Positions 50,599 through 59,353 of a stretch of DNA of 64,000 nt are shown here, piece after piece. Under the pieces are notes generated by a model. That model was given only the letters and a program-made list of their open reading frames with translations, was not told the DNA's origin and ran no database searches. The stretch lies in assembly GCF_009707485.1 (NCBI RefSeq), contig NZ_CP046121.1, positions 1,798,001 through 1,862,000 of the forward strand. The letters are read 5' to 3'. This stretch comes from Nostocoides sp. HKS02. GTDB taxonomy: Bacteria; Actinomycetota; Actinomycetes; Actinomycetales; Dermatophilaceae. Within the stretch, counting starts at the first letter, position 1; each line of letters starts with the position of its first letter. Made by a program: the position numbers and the translations under genes.

Positions 50599-51567
50599 AT
50601 GGCTGAGACAACCGAAGGCCGGCCGGGCGCGATCCACGCCCGGCCGGTGCCCCACCCGTGGCGATGGGTGGCTCTGGCCTTCATCGCCGTGCTCGTGGCG
50701 ATGATGATCAGCTCGTTCATCACCAACCCGCGCTGGGACTTCCCGTTCGCGCTGCAGGTGATGAACTTCAACCCGGTCCTCAACGGCCTGGTGCAGGGCA
50801 CCATCCTCGGCACCTTCTTGGCCATGATCCTGGGCGTCGGCCTGGGTGTGCTCGTGGGCATCATGCGGCTGTCCAGCAACCCGGTGCTGCGCGGCGTCGC
50901 GTTCGTCTACACCTGGTTCTTCCGCGCGATCCCCCGCTACGTCCTGCTCGTCATCCTCGGCACCGGACTGGGCTACCTCTACAGCAACTTCGACATCGGG
51001 GTGCCGTTCGGCCAGCAGATCTCGAAGCTGTTCGGGCTGAGCTCGCACCTGACGTTCTTCTCCCTCAACGTCAACCAGTTCAGCAGCACCCTGCTGATGG
51101 GCGTCATCGGCCTGGGCTTGTCCGAGGCCGCCTATATGGCCGAGATCGCGCGAGCCGGCATCCTGTCCGTCGACCGCGGACAGGTCGAGGCAGCCCAGGC
51201 ACTCGGCATGTCGTCCAGCAAGACGATGCGCCGCATCGTGCTCCCCCAGGCGATGCGCGTGATCGTGCCCCCGACTGGCAACGAGACCATCGCCATGGTC
51301 AAGGACACCTCGCTGCTCATCGCGATCCCGGTCAACGCCGAGCTGTTCTACCAGGCCTCGACGATCGGCTCGCGCACCCTGAAGATCATGCCGACGTATG
51401 TGGCCGCCACCGCGTGGTACCTCATCGTCTGCAGCGTCCTCATGGTCGGTCAGTACTGGCTCGAGCGGCGGTTCGGTCGCGGCTTCGGGACCACGGGCGG
51501 CGCCAACCCCAGCGTCCGGGCCAAGCTGCTCTCGCTTCGCGGCGGCGGCGGAGGAGGTGCCTTCTGA
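50599..51567 (+). CDS. Polar amino-acid ABC transporter permease
   Basis: Permease of 322 aa with five or six membrane helices and the EAA loop AAQALGMSSSKTMRRIVLPQAMRVIVPPTGNE (residue pattern G-x3-x-x-x-x-P) that contacts the ATPase. It begins WRWVALAFIAVLVAMMI after a polar N-terminus. The C-terminal tail is Gly-rich. The stop overlaps the ATPase start (TGATG). A single permease probably forms a homodimer. Confidence 0.93.
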   Translation: MAETTEGRPGAIHARPVPHPWRWVALAFIAVLVAMMISSFITNPRWDFPFALQVMNFNPVLNGLVQGTILGTFLAMILGVGLGVLVGIMRLSSNPVLRGVAFVYTWFFRAIPRYVLLVILGTGLGYLYSNFDIGVPFGQQISKLFGLSSHLTFFSLNVNQFSSTLLMGVIGLGLSEAAYMAEIARAGILSVDRGQVEAAQALGMSSSKTMRRIVLPQAMRVIVPPTGNETIAMVKDTSLLIAIPVNAELFYQASTIGSRTLKIMPTYVAATAWYLIVCSVLMVGQYWLERRFGRGFGTTGGANPSVRAKLLSLRGGGGGGAF

Positions 51568-52358
51568 TGGCGGCTACTGACGCACCCCTGGTCCACGCCG
51601 TCAACGTCACCAAGGCGTTCCACGGCAACGAGGTCCTCAAGGGCATCGACATGGACGTCGCGAAGAGCGAGGTCGTCTGCCTGCTCGGCCCCTCGGGATC
51701 GGGCAAGACGACGTTCCTGCGCTGCATCAACCAGCTCGAGTCGATTGACGGCGGCCGGATCTGGGTCGACGGGGATCTCATGGGCTACGAGGACCGTGGC
51801 GGCCACCTCCACCACCTCACCGACAAGCAGATCGCCGCGCAGCGTCGCGACATCGGCATGGTGTTCCAGCGGTGGAACCTCTTCCCCCACATGACAGCCC
51901 TCGAGAACATCATGGAGGCGCCGATCCAGGTCAAGGGCGAGAAGAAGTCCGAGGTCAAGGAGCGTGCCCTCGCGCTGCTCGAGCAGGTCGGCCTCAAGGA
52001 CAAGCCCAAGGCCTACCCGGCCCAGCTCTCGGGCGGGCAGCAGCAGCGCGTCGCGATCGCGCGAGCGCTGGCCATGAAGCCCAAGCTGATGCTGTTCGAC
52101 GAACCCACGTCGGCCCTCGACCCCGAGCTCGTCGGCGAGGTGCTCAAGGTCATGCGCAACCTGGCGCAAGACGGCATGACGATGATCGTCGTCACCCACG
52201 AGATGGCCTTCGCCAGAGAGGCCGCCGACCGGATCGTCTTCATGGACGGTGGCGTGGTCGTCGAGCAGGGACCGCCGAGCCAGGTCATCTCCAACCCCCA
52301 GCACGAGCGCACCAGGTCGTTCCTGCGCCGCATGCGCCAGGAGGAGGAGCACGGCTGA
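51567..52358 (+). CDS. Polar amino-acid ABC transporter ATP-binding protein
   Basis: ATPase of 263 aa, GlnQ/HisP type: Walker A LLGPSGSGKTTFLRCIN, Q-loop MVFQRWNLFPHMTALENI, signature [17 protein letters not shown], Walker B LMLFDEPTSALDPELV and the His switch in VVTHEMAFAREAADR. Its stop overlaps the start of the SodX-like peptidase gene (TGATG), so the transporter and the Ni-SOD maturation gene may share a transcript. Confidence 0.95.
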   Translation: MAATDAPLVHAVNVTKAFHGNEVLKGIDMDVAKSEVVCLLGPSGSGKTTFLRCINQLESIDGGRIWVDGDLMGYEDRGGHLHHLTDKQIAAQRRDIGMVFQRWNLFPHMTALENIMEAPIQVKGEKKSEVKERALALLEQVGLKDKPKAYPAQLSGGQQQRVAIARALAMKPKLMLFDEPTSALDPELVGEVLKVMRNLAQDGMTMIVVTHEMAFAREAADRIVFMDGGVVVEQGPPSQVISNPQHERTRSFLRRMRQEEEHG

Positions 52359-52722
52359 TGGCCATCGGACTCGGCGTCGTCACCGTCCGCGGACGGTCGA
52401 TGGAGCCGACGCTGCACACCGGTGACCGGATGCTCGTGCTGCGCGGCGCGCCGCCCCGGTTGGGTCGGCTCGCCATCGTGCGCCTCCCCCGGACGAGTCC
52501 GGGCAACCGCGCCCGCTCGCCATCAAGCGGGTCACCGGGCGGGACCCAGCCGACCCCCGGCGGTACTGGGTGGAGAGCGACAACCAGAGCGCACCCGGCG
52601 TGGCCGACTCGTGGACCCACGGCATCGGTTCGCTGGCCCGCGACCAGATCCGCGCCCTGGTGCTGTTCCGGATCCCCCATCCCCTGCGGGGGCGCCGTGC
52701 GGCGCCCGGGAGCCCGGGGTAG
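52358..52722 (+). pseudogene. sodX: S26 signal peptidase-like Ni-SOD maturation protease, frameshifted
   Basis: SodX-type peptidase expected to remove the Ni-SOD propeptide. The first frame has the catalytic-Ser motif VRGRSMEPTLHTGDRMLV. The catalytic-Lys region LAIKRVTGRDPADPRRYWV, SDNQSAPGVADSW and the end at 52722 lie in another frame. One missing C in the run at 52486-52490 accounts for the break; the joined protein would be about 121 aa. It directly precedes sodN, whereas in Streptomyces sodX follows sodN. Either a sequencing error or a real lesion; if real, Ni-SOD activation would be expected to fail unless a paralogue acts. Confidence 0.8.
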
Positions 52723-52765
52723 GTTGAACGAGCACGTGATCATCAACTTCGCAGAAGGGATTCGC

Positions 52766-53164
52766 ATGCTCTCCCGAATGTTCCGCACCACCGAGGTCAG
52801 CGCCCACTGCGACCTGCCTTGTGGTGTCTACGACCCCGCACAGGCCCGCATCGAGGCCGAGTCCATCAAGGCGATCATCGCCAAGGTGGCCGACAACAAC
52901 GACCCCGACTTCCGGGTGCGCGCGACGATCATCAAGGAGCAGCGCTCCGAGCTCGTCAAGCACCACCTCTGGGTGCTGTGGACCGACTACTTCAAGGCTC
53001 CGCACTTCGAGAAGTACCCCCAGCTGCACACCCTCTTCAACGAGGCGACCAAGCTGGCGGGCGCCTCCGGCACCAAGGGCGAGTTCGACGCCGCCAAGGC
53101 CGACGAGCTGCTGTCCAAGATCGCCGAGATCGACACGATCTTCAAGGAGACCAAGGCCGCCTGA
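52766..53164 (+). CDS. sodN: Nickel superoxide dismutase
   Basis: Detoxifies superoxide in the cytoplasm using a Ni-hook. The 132-aa precursor starts MLSRMFRTTEVSA and, after removal of this 13-residue leader, would begin with HCDLPCGVYDPAQAR, the His1/Cys2/Cys6 nickel-binding hook. The rest is a helical bundle with HHLWVLWTDYFKAPHFEKYP. An AGAAGGGA site precedes the ATG at 52766. SodX-like peptidase gene lies immediately upstream. A strong hairpin follows. Confidence 0.97.
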   Translation: MLSRMFRTTEVSAHCDLPCGVYDPAQARIEAESIKAIIAKVADNNDPDFRVRATIIKEQRSELVKHHLWVLWTDYFKAPHFEKYPQLHTLFNEATKLAGASGTKGEFDAAKADELLSKIAEIDTIFKETKAA

Positions 53165-53182
53165 CCCGGCCATGCACCTTCT

Positions 53183-53225
53183 CAGACGGACGCCTCTCTG
53201 CACTGCGCAGAGGGGCGTCCGTCTG
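53183..53225 (+). terminator. Terminator of sodN
   Basis: 12-bp inverted repeat CAGACGGACGCC / GGCGTCCGTCTG (53183-53194, 53214-53225) with an inner CTCTGC/GCAGAG pairing, 18 bases past the sodN stop. Confidence 0.75.
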
Positions 53226-53273
53226 CGCAGGCACCCGCTGTCTGCGCAGCGTGCGGGCCGTCTGTGCACAGAC
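53203..53273. repeat. Four CTG(C/T)GCA motifs phased at about 20 bp
   Basis: CTGCGCAG occurs at 53203, 53223 and 53242, and CTGTGCAC at 53262, the last inside a perfect 14-bp palindrome GTCTGTGCACAGAC (53260-53273). Spacings are 20, 19 and 20 bp, about two helical turns. They lie 80-150 bp before the DUF559 gene; the first copies fall in the sodN terminator. Confidence 0.6.
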
Positions 53274-53352
53274 CTCCCCCACCGACCCCCGGCGTCCACA
53301 GCCCCGTTCGTCTGGCGCTGCACCGGCAACCTGGGACGACCAGCCTCGCCCC

Positions 53353-54322
53353 ATGTCCGAGATCCTGCTCAGCCGGGCGGCCCTCTGGGGCGGCGTCTTC
53401 ACGACCAGCGACGCGACGGCGGTCGGCGTGAGCCGTAACGAGCTCCACGCTCTGGTTCGGGCCGGCGAGATCACCAACGTCGGCCCCCGCGCCTACGTCC
53501 TCACTACCGCCCAGCGCGCGGCCACGACTCCCGAGGCCCGGCATCGGCTCACCACGCTCGCGGTGCTCAGGTCGTTCGGCGGCCGCGTGGCGGCCAGCCA
53601 TCACTCGGCTCTTGCCTTGCACGGCCTCCCCCTTCTGGCACGTCGACGAAACCATCGTTCACGTATGCCGCGTGGCCGGCCGATCGTCGCGGGTCCGGGG
53701 CGACCTGCACATCCACGAGTCGGTGTCGCCGAGCGACCTGGTCACCTTCCGTGCCACCGGGGCGCCCTCGACGAATGCCACCCTGGCGGTGATCGGGACG
53801 GCGGTGGTCGACGGCCTGGAGGCCGGCATCGTCGCTGCGGACGCCGCCCTGAACCGCAGGGTCACCACGCTCGAGGAGCTCGGGCAGGCGCTCGGCGCCA
53901 TGCGGCATACGCCCGGGCTTGTGGCGGCGCGCCAAGCGGTGGACCTCGCCGACCCGCTCTGTGAGTCGGTCGGCGAGACCCGGACGCGCCTGGTGCTCCA
54001 GGCGCTCCCCGGCGCACCGCGCGTGCGGTCACAACACCATGTCCGCGACGATCTCGGGCGTGAGGTGGCCCGGGTCGACTTCCTCGTCGGCGACCGGGTC
54101 GTCGTGGAGTTCGACGGGCGATCCAAGTACGGCATGGGCGGTCGAACATCCGGAGACGACCTCTGGGCCGAGAAGCGGCGCGAGGACGACCTGCGGGCAC
54201 TGGGCTACCTCGTGGTCCGGGTGATCTGGGCCCAGCTCGACCGCCCCCAGCTCATCGTGGAGCGAGTGCTGGGTGCGTTGCGCCAGGCAGACCGCGATCT
54301 GCGCAGACTCGCGTCCCGCTGA
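53353..54322 (+). pseudogene. AbiEi-like/DUF559 domain protein, frameshifted
   Basis: Common actinobacterial protein of unknown role. An N-terminal helix-turn-helix-like segment (ALWGGVFTTSDATAVGVSRNELHALVRAGEI) resembles AbiEi antitoxin-type domains. A C-terminal DUF559/VSR-like nuclease fold has the DFLVGDRVVVEFDGRSKYG acidic motif and EKRREDDLRALGYLVVRVIWAQLD. The start is ATG 53353. The frame breaks at a C5 run (53628-53632); with one C fewer, HGLPFWHVDETIVHVCR is continuous and the product would be about 322 aa. Whether the break is biological or technical is open. Confidence 0.75.
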
Positions 54323-54407
54323 GCAGACACGGGCTCGCGGCGAGGTAGGACGTCGGTGCGCGCAGTTCGCTCGCGCTGGGTATGCCGCGGCCCGACGAGG
54401 GGGCTGA

Positions 54408-54423
54408 TGTGACTGTTGTGACA
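54408..54423 (+). promoter_or_regulatory. CRP/GlxR-like operator half-match upstream of the mctP operon
   Basis: TGTGA-CTGTTG-TGACA differs by one base from the TGTGA-N6-TCACA consensus of cAMP-receptor-type regulators. A second inverted repeat TGTG-ACATCC-CACA overlaps it (54417-54430). Located about 85-100 bp before the DUF3311 start. Carboxylate uptake genes are plausible targets; binding is inferred. Confidence 0.35.
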
Positions 54424-54506
54424 TCCCACAGTTACCGGCCAGTCAGGAATACCGTACAAAGCGGACTGCCCCCTCGGCAGCCGCCACTTCCCATCTGGAG
54501 GTCAAG

Positions 54507-54797
54507 GTGAGCATCGACAACGACGTCGACCACGACACCGTCCCGCCCGCCAACAAGGGCCTGCTCGCGATCGCCGGCGTCCTGCTGGCCATCCCGATCG
54601 TCGCCCTCCTGTGGGTGGGCAGCTACGCCAAGAAGGACCCCGTGCTGTGGGGCTTCCCGTTCTTCATCTGGTACCAGTTCCTGTGGGTGTTCCTCTGCTC
54701 GGGCCTGACCTACACGGCCTACCGGCTGGTCCTCAAGGCGCGCCCGCACCGGCCGATGACCGGGCACCGGGCCGACGCCGGTGAGGTGACCCGATGA
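54507..54797 (+). CDS. DUF3311 small membrane protein
   Basis: Membrane protein of 96 aa with two hydrophobic segments (LLAIAGVLLAIPIVALLWVG and FFIWYQFLWVFLCSGLTYTAY), starting at GTG 54507 after TGGAGG. DUF3311 proteins regularly precede sodium:solute symporter genes and are thought to be accessory subunits. The stop overlaps the symporter start (ATGA). Confidence 0.88.
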   Translation: MSIDNDVDHDTVPPANKGLLAIAGVLLAIPIVALLWVGSYAKKDPVLWGFPFFIWYQFLWVFLCSGLTYTAYRLVLKARPHRPMTGHRADAGEVTR

Positions 54798-56471
54798 CCG
54801 TCATGGTGCCCGCGGCCGCCGGGACCAGCGGCGTCAACTACGTCGCGCTGGCTGTCCTCATCGTGCTGTTCGCGGTGGTGACGGGCATGGGCTTCTGGGC
54901 GACCCGGTGGCGCAAGGCCGACAGCATGGAGTCGCTCGACGAGTGGGGCCTCGGCGGCCGCAGGTTCGGCACCTGGGTGACGTGGTTCCTGCTCGGCGGT
55001 GACCTCTACACGGCATACACCTTCGTCGCGGTGCCTGCGGCGATGTTCGCGCTGGGGGCCGTGAGCGGCTTCTTCGCCGTGCCTTACACGATCGTGCTCT
55101 ACCCGATCATCTTCGTGTTCATGGCGCGGCTCTGGTCGGTCAGCCACCGGCACGGATACGTCACGCCGGCCGACTTCGTGAAGGGCCGCTACGGCTCCCG
55201 CGGGCTGTCGCTGGCCGTCTCGGTCACGGGAATCCTCGCGACGATGCCGTACATCGCGCTCCAGCTCGTCGGCATCCAGGCCGTCCTCGAGGTGGCCGGC
55301 CTCGGTGGCAGCAACGCCCTCGCCAAGGACCTCCCGCTGTTCATCGCGTTCGCGCTGCTCGCGGCCTACACGTACTCCAGTGGCCTGCGCGCGCCCGCAG
55401 TCATCGCCTTCGTCAAGGACGGGCTGATCTACCTCGTCATCATCGTCGCGGTCATCTACCTCCCGTCCAAGTTCGGTGGCTGGGACCACATCTTCAGCGC
55501 CGCCCAGACCAAGATGGCGACGCCGAGCAAGGTGACCGGCAAGCCGACGGGTGCGTTCATCCCCAGCGCCCAGCAGTACTGGGCCTACGCCACCCTGGCG
55601 GTCGGCTCGGCGCTGGCGCTTGTTCATGTACCCCCACTCGATCACGGCGACCCTGTCGAGCTCGAGCCGCAACACGATCCGTCGCAACGCGGCCATCCTG
55701 CCGGCCTACTCGTTCGTACTGGGCCTGCTCGCCCTGCTCGGATGGGTGGCCATCGCCGCCAAGACCAAGCCGATCGGTCTCGACGGCAAGCTCAACCCGC
55801 AGCTGGTCATCCCCCAGCTGTTCGAGGACTCGTTCCCGAACTGGTTCGCGGGGGTGGCGTTCGCGGCAGTCGCCATCGGTGCCCTCGTACCCGCGGCCAT
55901 CATGTCGATCGCGGCAGCCAACACCTTTACCCGGAACATCTACCGCGACTTCATCAAGCCCGACGCTACCCACGCCCAGGAGGCCCGGGTCTCCAAGCTG
56001 AGCTCCCTGGTGGTCAAGGCGTTTGCGCTGGTGTTCGTCCTGACCCTCGACAAGCAGAACGCCATCAACTTCCAGCTCCTCGGAGGCATCTGGATCCTGC
56101 AGACGTTCCCCGCGATCGTCTTCGGGCTCTACACCCGGTGGTTCCACCGCTGGGGTCTGCTCGCAGGCTGGGCGGTGGGCATGGTCTACGGCACGATCAC
56201 GGCGTACAACGTGATCAACCCAGCGACCAAGGCCCACTTCGGCGGCTCGCTGGACATCATCCCCACCATCGGCAAGATGGGCTACATCGCGACGACGGCC
56301 TTTGCCATCAACGTGATCATCGCCGTGGTGCTCACCCTGGTCCTGCGCGCACTCAAGGTGGCGCCGGGCCTCGACGAGACGATCAAGGGCGACTACTTCG
56401 CGGACGCGGGCGACCCTCGCGTCGAGAAGAACCTCGGGATGGATACCCACCTCACGACCGGCACACCCTGA
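54794..56471 (+). pseudogene. mctP: MctP-like monocarboxylate:sodium symporter (SSS family), frameshifted in the middle
   Basis: Uptake system for monocarboxylates such as lactate, pyruvate or acetate, judged by similarity to MctP/MctC with a DUF3311 partner. The first frame (54794 to about 55620) carries SSS helices such as WVTWFLLGGDLYTAYTFVAVP and GYVTPADFVKGRYGSRG. The second (55620-56471) continues with FMYPHSITATLSSSSRNTIRRNAAILPAYS and six more helices to GMDTHLTTGTP. An extra T in CTTGTTC (55619-55623) explains the shift; without it GSALALFMYPHS is contiguous and the protein would be about 558 aa. Both halves are otherwise well preserved. Confidence 0.83.
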
Positions 56472-56483
56472 TCCAACCGGCTC

Positions 56484-56529
56484 CCAACCGGGCGGTGGCT
56501 CGCGCATGGCGCGGGTCGCCGCCCGTTGG
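56484..56529. terminator. Bidirectional terminator between symporter and HD-GYP genes
   Basis: CCAACCGGGCGG pairs with CCGCCCGTTGG (one bulged base), with an inner CGCGC-ATG-GCGCG hairpin. TTTCCCC follows on the plus strand. It sits between converging genes. Confidence 0.6.
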
Positions 56530-56561
56530 TTTCCCCGTCGGGTCCGTCGTATGCCGCGCGC

Positions 56562-57869
56562 TCAGAACACGGTGGGGGGCGTGGCCCGACGGCGCCGCTG
56601 CAGCACCCGGGTCAAGGCGTCCACGACCTGCGGGTCGTACTCGTAGCCGAGGCCCAGGTGGATCCGCTCCATGGCGCGCTCATCGTTCTCGCCATGAGGG
56701 CCGGACATGTCGTCGTAGGCGTTGGCGACCTTGATGATGCGGCTCGCCATGGGCAGATCCTGGCCGAACTCGCGCACCTGACGGTAGGGGGTCGTCTGGG
56801 CCTCCATGATCGCTGCCACCGTGTCGAGCACGCCGGTGCTGCGGACGATCTCGGCGCCGTCGTGGGCGATGCGCTGCTGGTCAGCGGGAGCGGCCATCAC
56901 CGTGGCGCCGTGCGGGATGGGCTCGCGCAGGGCGACCTGGCCGAGGTCGTGCAGCAGCGCGGCATACTCCAGGTCGGTCAGGTCACGCTGCCCCATGCCG
57001 AGGTCACGTCCGACCGCAATGCTCGTGCGCGTCACGCGCTCGGCGTGGTCGACCCCGGTGTACCCGGCGCGCTCGGTCAGCGACGAGAGGGCTCCGATCG
57101 TCTGGCGGTACGTCGTGCGGATGTTCGCGAACCGGCGGACCGCGAAGTACGTCAGCACCAGGGGGAAGAGGAACAGCGGCAAGGCGGCGATCCCGATGGC
57201 GAACTCTGCCAGCGCGATCAGGGCTCCGGAGGTGACCAGCGCCGAGGCGAGGCCGGCCGTCGACCGCAGCTCGTCAGCCACCGCCGGCAGAACCGGGGCG
57301 TGGTCACGGCCAGCGCGGACCGCCGCCTCGAGGGTGAGGGTGACCACCATCGTCACCGCCCCCACGAGGACCATGAGGATGCCGACGAGCCAGCGACGCT
57401 GGTCCCACTGGGACTGCCACACCATCAGGGTCTGGCCCCGGAAGACGATCTCGCGGTAGACCACCGGCGCCACTGCGGCACCGACGACCCGGGCGGCCGT
57501 GTCCGCCCAGCCGACGGGGGCTCCGGCGATCCGGAGCAAGGTCGTGCCGACGAGCATGCCGGCGCAGATGGTGACGATCACGGCCGCGGCGCCGATCTCG
57601 GTGCCGACCGGCATCGGCAACGCCGACAGCGAGAGCCCGAGCGCGGCAGCAGTCGACATCGGGGCCGTCTCGCGGCTGGTGAGGACGGTGAGCCGAGCGG
57701 TCTCACCGAGGGCGATCGTCACCATGAACAGGGAGAGGTGGAACCAGGTGGTCCCGTCGATCTGCGGGAGATCGTCGCGGACGTACCAGACCGAAGCCAG
57801 GGCGATGAGAACCGCAAGCGCCGCCACCGGCAGCCGCAGGTCGACGGAAAGCCGCCGCAGCGCCCTCAT
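56562..57869 (-). CDS. Membrane HD-domain phosphohydrolase-like protein, degenerate GYP motif
   Basis: Protein of 435 aa: about eight to ten hydrophobic segments in the first 250 residues, then an HD domain with AALLHDLGQVALREP. The GYP part of HD-GYP c-di-GMP phosphodiesterases is not conserved: where HH-x-ERWDG-x-GYP is expected, the sequence reads MEAQTTPYRQVREFG, and HDxGK is HDLGQ. It may be a non-catalytic sensor or partner of the intact paralogue that overlaps it upstream (57866-57869). Similar membrane domains in both suggest gene duplication. Confidence 0.82.
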   Translation of the reverse strand: MRALRRLSVDLRLPVAALAVLIALASVWYVRDDLPQIDGTTWFHLSLFMVTIALGETARLTVLTSRETAPMSTAAALGLSLSALPMPVGTEIGAAAVIVTICAGMLVGTTLLRIAGAPVGWADTAARVVGAAVAPVVYREIVFRGQTLMVWQSQWDQRRWLVGILMVLVGAVTMVVTLTLEAAVRAGRDHAPVLPAVADELRSTAGLASALVTSGALIALAEFAIGIAALPLFLFPLVLTYFAVRRFANIRTTYRQTIGALSSLTERAGYTGVDHAERVTRTSIAVGRDLGMGQRDLTDLEYAALLHDLGQVALREPIPHGATVMAAPADQQRIAHDGAEIVRSTGVLDTVAAIMEAQTTPYRQVREFGQDLPMASRIIKVANAYDDMSGPHGENDERAMERIHLGLGYEYDPQVVDALTRVLQRRRRATPPTVF

Positions 57870-59311
57870 GCCGAGCCCCTCGCCGGCACGACCTGCCGGG
57901 GAGCGGCGCTGTGCAGGCTGGCCCGCAGGTCGGCCCGGGCTGCGAAGAGGTCCGAGACCTCGGGCTCGTCGTGGTCCAGGGCCACTCCGGCAGACGCCAA
58001 CAGCTCGGGCGACCGGTCGGTCGTCGTCCAGTCATGGCGGGCCAGGACGCGGCCCAGGGCCTCGACGATCTGGGGGTCGAACTGGGTGCCGGCCCGACGT
58101 TCCACCTCGGCGTGGGCCTGCTCCACGGTGAACGCGGGTCGGTACGCCCGAGTGGTCGTCAGGGCGTCGAAGGTGTCGGCGACCGCGACGATCCGGGCCA
58201 CCAGCGGGATGGCCTGGCCGGCGAGCCCGTCGGGGTAACCGTGGCCGTCCCAGCGCTCGTGGTGGTGAGCGATGCCGTCGACGGAGCCCTCCAGGAAGTC
58301 GATGCCTCGGACGAGGTCGACCCCACCGTGGGCATGGTCGGCGATGACGGCGAGCTCCTCGTCGTTCAGGTCGCGGCGGGGACGCAGCAACCGAGTGGGC
58401 ACCCCCACCTTGCCGATGTCGTGGAGCATGCCGGACGTCCGGATCTCCTGGATCTCCTTGTGCCCGAGCCCGATCGCCTCGGCCAACCACTCGGACAACT
58501 TGGCCACCCGGTCGCTGTGCCCTGCGTTGTGGGGGTCCTTGGTCTCGACCGCGGCGACCAGGGCACGAAGTGTGCGCTCGTGGGCGCGGAACTCCTCGCC
58601 GTACTGGACGAAGGCCCACCGGGCCACGAACAACGGCGCCAGCACGAGGACTGAGCTGAACCACCCGACCCGGGCCGGAACCCACAGCACGACGTAGAGG
58701 AACCCGATGACGCCGTAGCCGATATAGGCAGGCCCCATCGTGCTGAGCAGCTTCCAGGCGTGCATCCGCACGGGCACGCCGTTGGCGACGCGCATGACCA
58801 AGGACAGCGCGACCGCGTTCGTGAGGCACTGCGCCACGTCCGCCAGGATCAGCGGCAGGCCGACCCGGAGCAACAGCTGGGCGGCGCCCGCCACGCCATC
58901 AGCGTGGGGAGGGCCCCCGGCGAGGCGGTACACGACCGCGCTGACCGTAGCCATCCAGCCGAACATGCCGATGTTGAACACCCGCACGATCGGCTTGTCA
59001 GGCCCAAGCGCGACCAGCGTCGACACGATGCCGACGATGCCAGCACCGACCGGGCCGACCAGCACCGCGGCAGCCAGCATGACGATGCTGGTGAACGAGA
59101 TCTGGACGCGCTGGCCGACGCTGGTCTCGCGCAGGGTCCAGCTGGCGATCCCGAGCACCGCGAGGATGCCCAGGGCCAACCAGTCACGCGGTGGCCCAGC
59201 CCAGACCCAGCTGACAGCCAGCAGCGCCAAGGAACTCGAGAAGACGACGGCAACGGTGACCACCGTCGCCCACGACTCGAAGCGACCTGATCCCTCGGCT
59301 TCGGGGCTCAC
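57866..59311 (-). CDS. Membrane HD-GYP domain protein (putative c-di-GMP phosphodiesterase)
   Basis: Protein of 481 aa with about eight membrane helices (about 15-235) and a complete HD-GYP domain: HSDRVAKLSEWLAEAIG, SGMLHDIGKVGVPTRLL, HHERWDGHGYPDGLAGQ and VADTFDALTTTRAYRP. The predicted reaction is hydrolysis of cyclic di-GMP (or a related dinucleotide). The integral membrane part would be a ligand sensor. It starts at GTG 59311, 42 bases after the stop of a 38-codon peptide gene, and overlaps the degenerate paralogue downstream, so the three probably form one transcript. Confidence 0.88.
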   Translation of the reverse strand: MSPEAEGSGRFESWATVVTVAVVFSSSLALLAVSWVWAGPPRDWLALGILAVLGIASWTLRETSVGQRVQISFTSIVMLAAAVLVGPVGAGIVGIVSTLVALGPDKPIVRVFNIGMFGWMATVSAVVYRLAGGPPHADGVAGAAQLLLRVGLPLILADVAQCLTNAVALSLVMRVANGVPVRMHAWKLLSTMGPAYIGYGVIGFLYVVLWVPARVGWFSSVLVLAPLFVARWAFVQYGEEFRAHERTLRALVAAVETKDPHNAGHSDRVAKLSEWLAEAIGLGHKEIQEIRTSGMLHDIGKVGVPTRLLRPRRDLNDEELAVIADHAHGGVDLVRGIDFLEGSVDGIAHHHERWDGHGYPDGLAGQAIPLVARIVAVADTFDALTTTRAYRPAFTVEQAHAEVERRAGTQFDPQIVEALGRVLARHDWTTTDRSPELLASAGVALDHDEPEVSDLFAARADLRASLHSAAPRQVVPARGSA

Positions 59312-59353
59312 AACGCAAATCTAGACGTCACGAGCACCGAGCTGGAGGGCGGC

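Noticed and set aside
52735..53164. Longer sodN reading frame upstream of 52766
   Set aside because: The upstream codons continue out of the SodX region; the ATG at 52766 has the ribosome-binding site and yields the normal 13-residue propeptide before His1.
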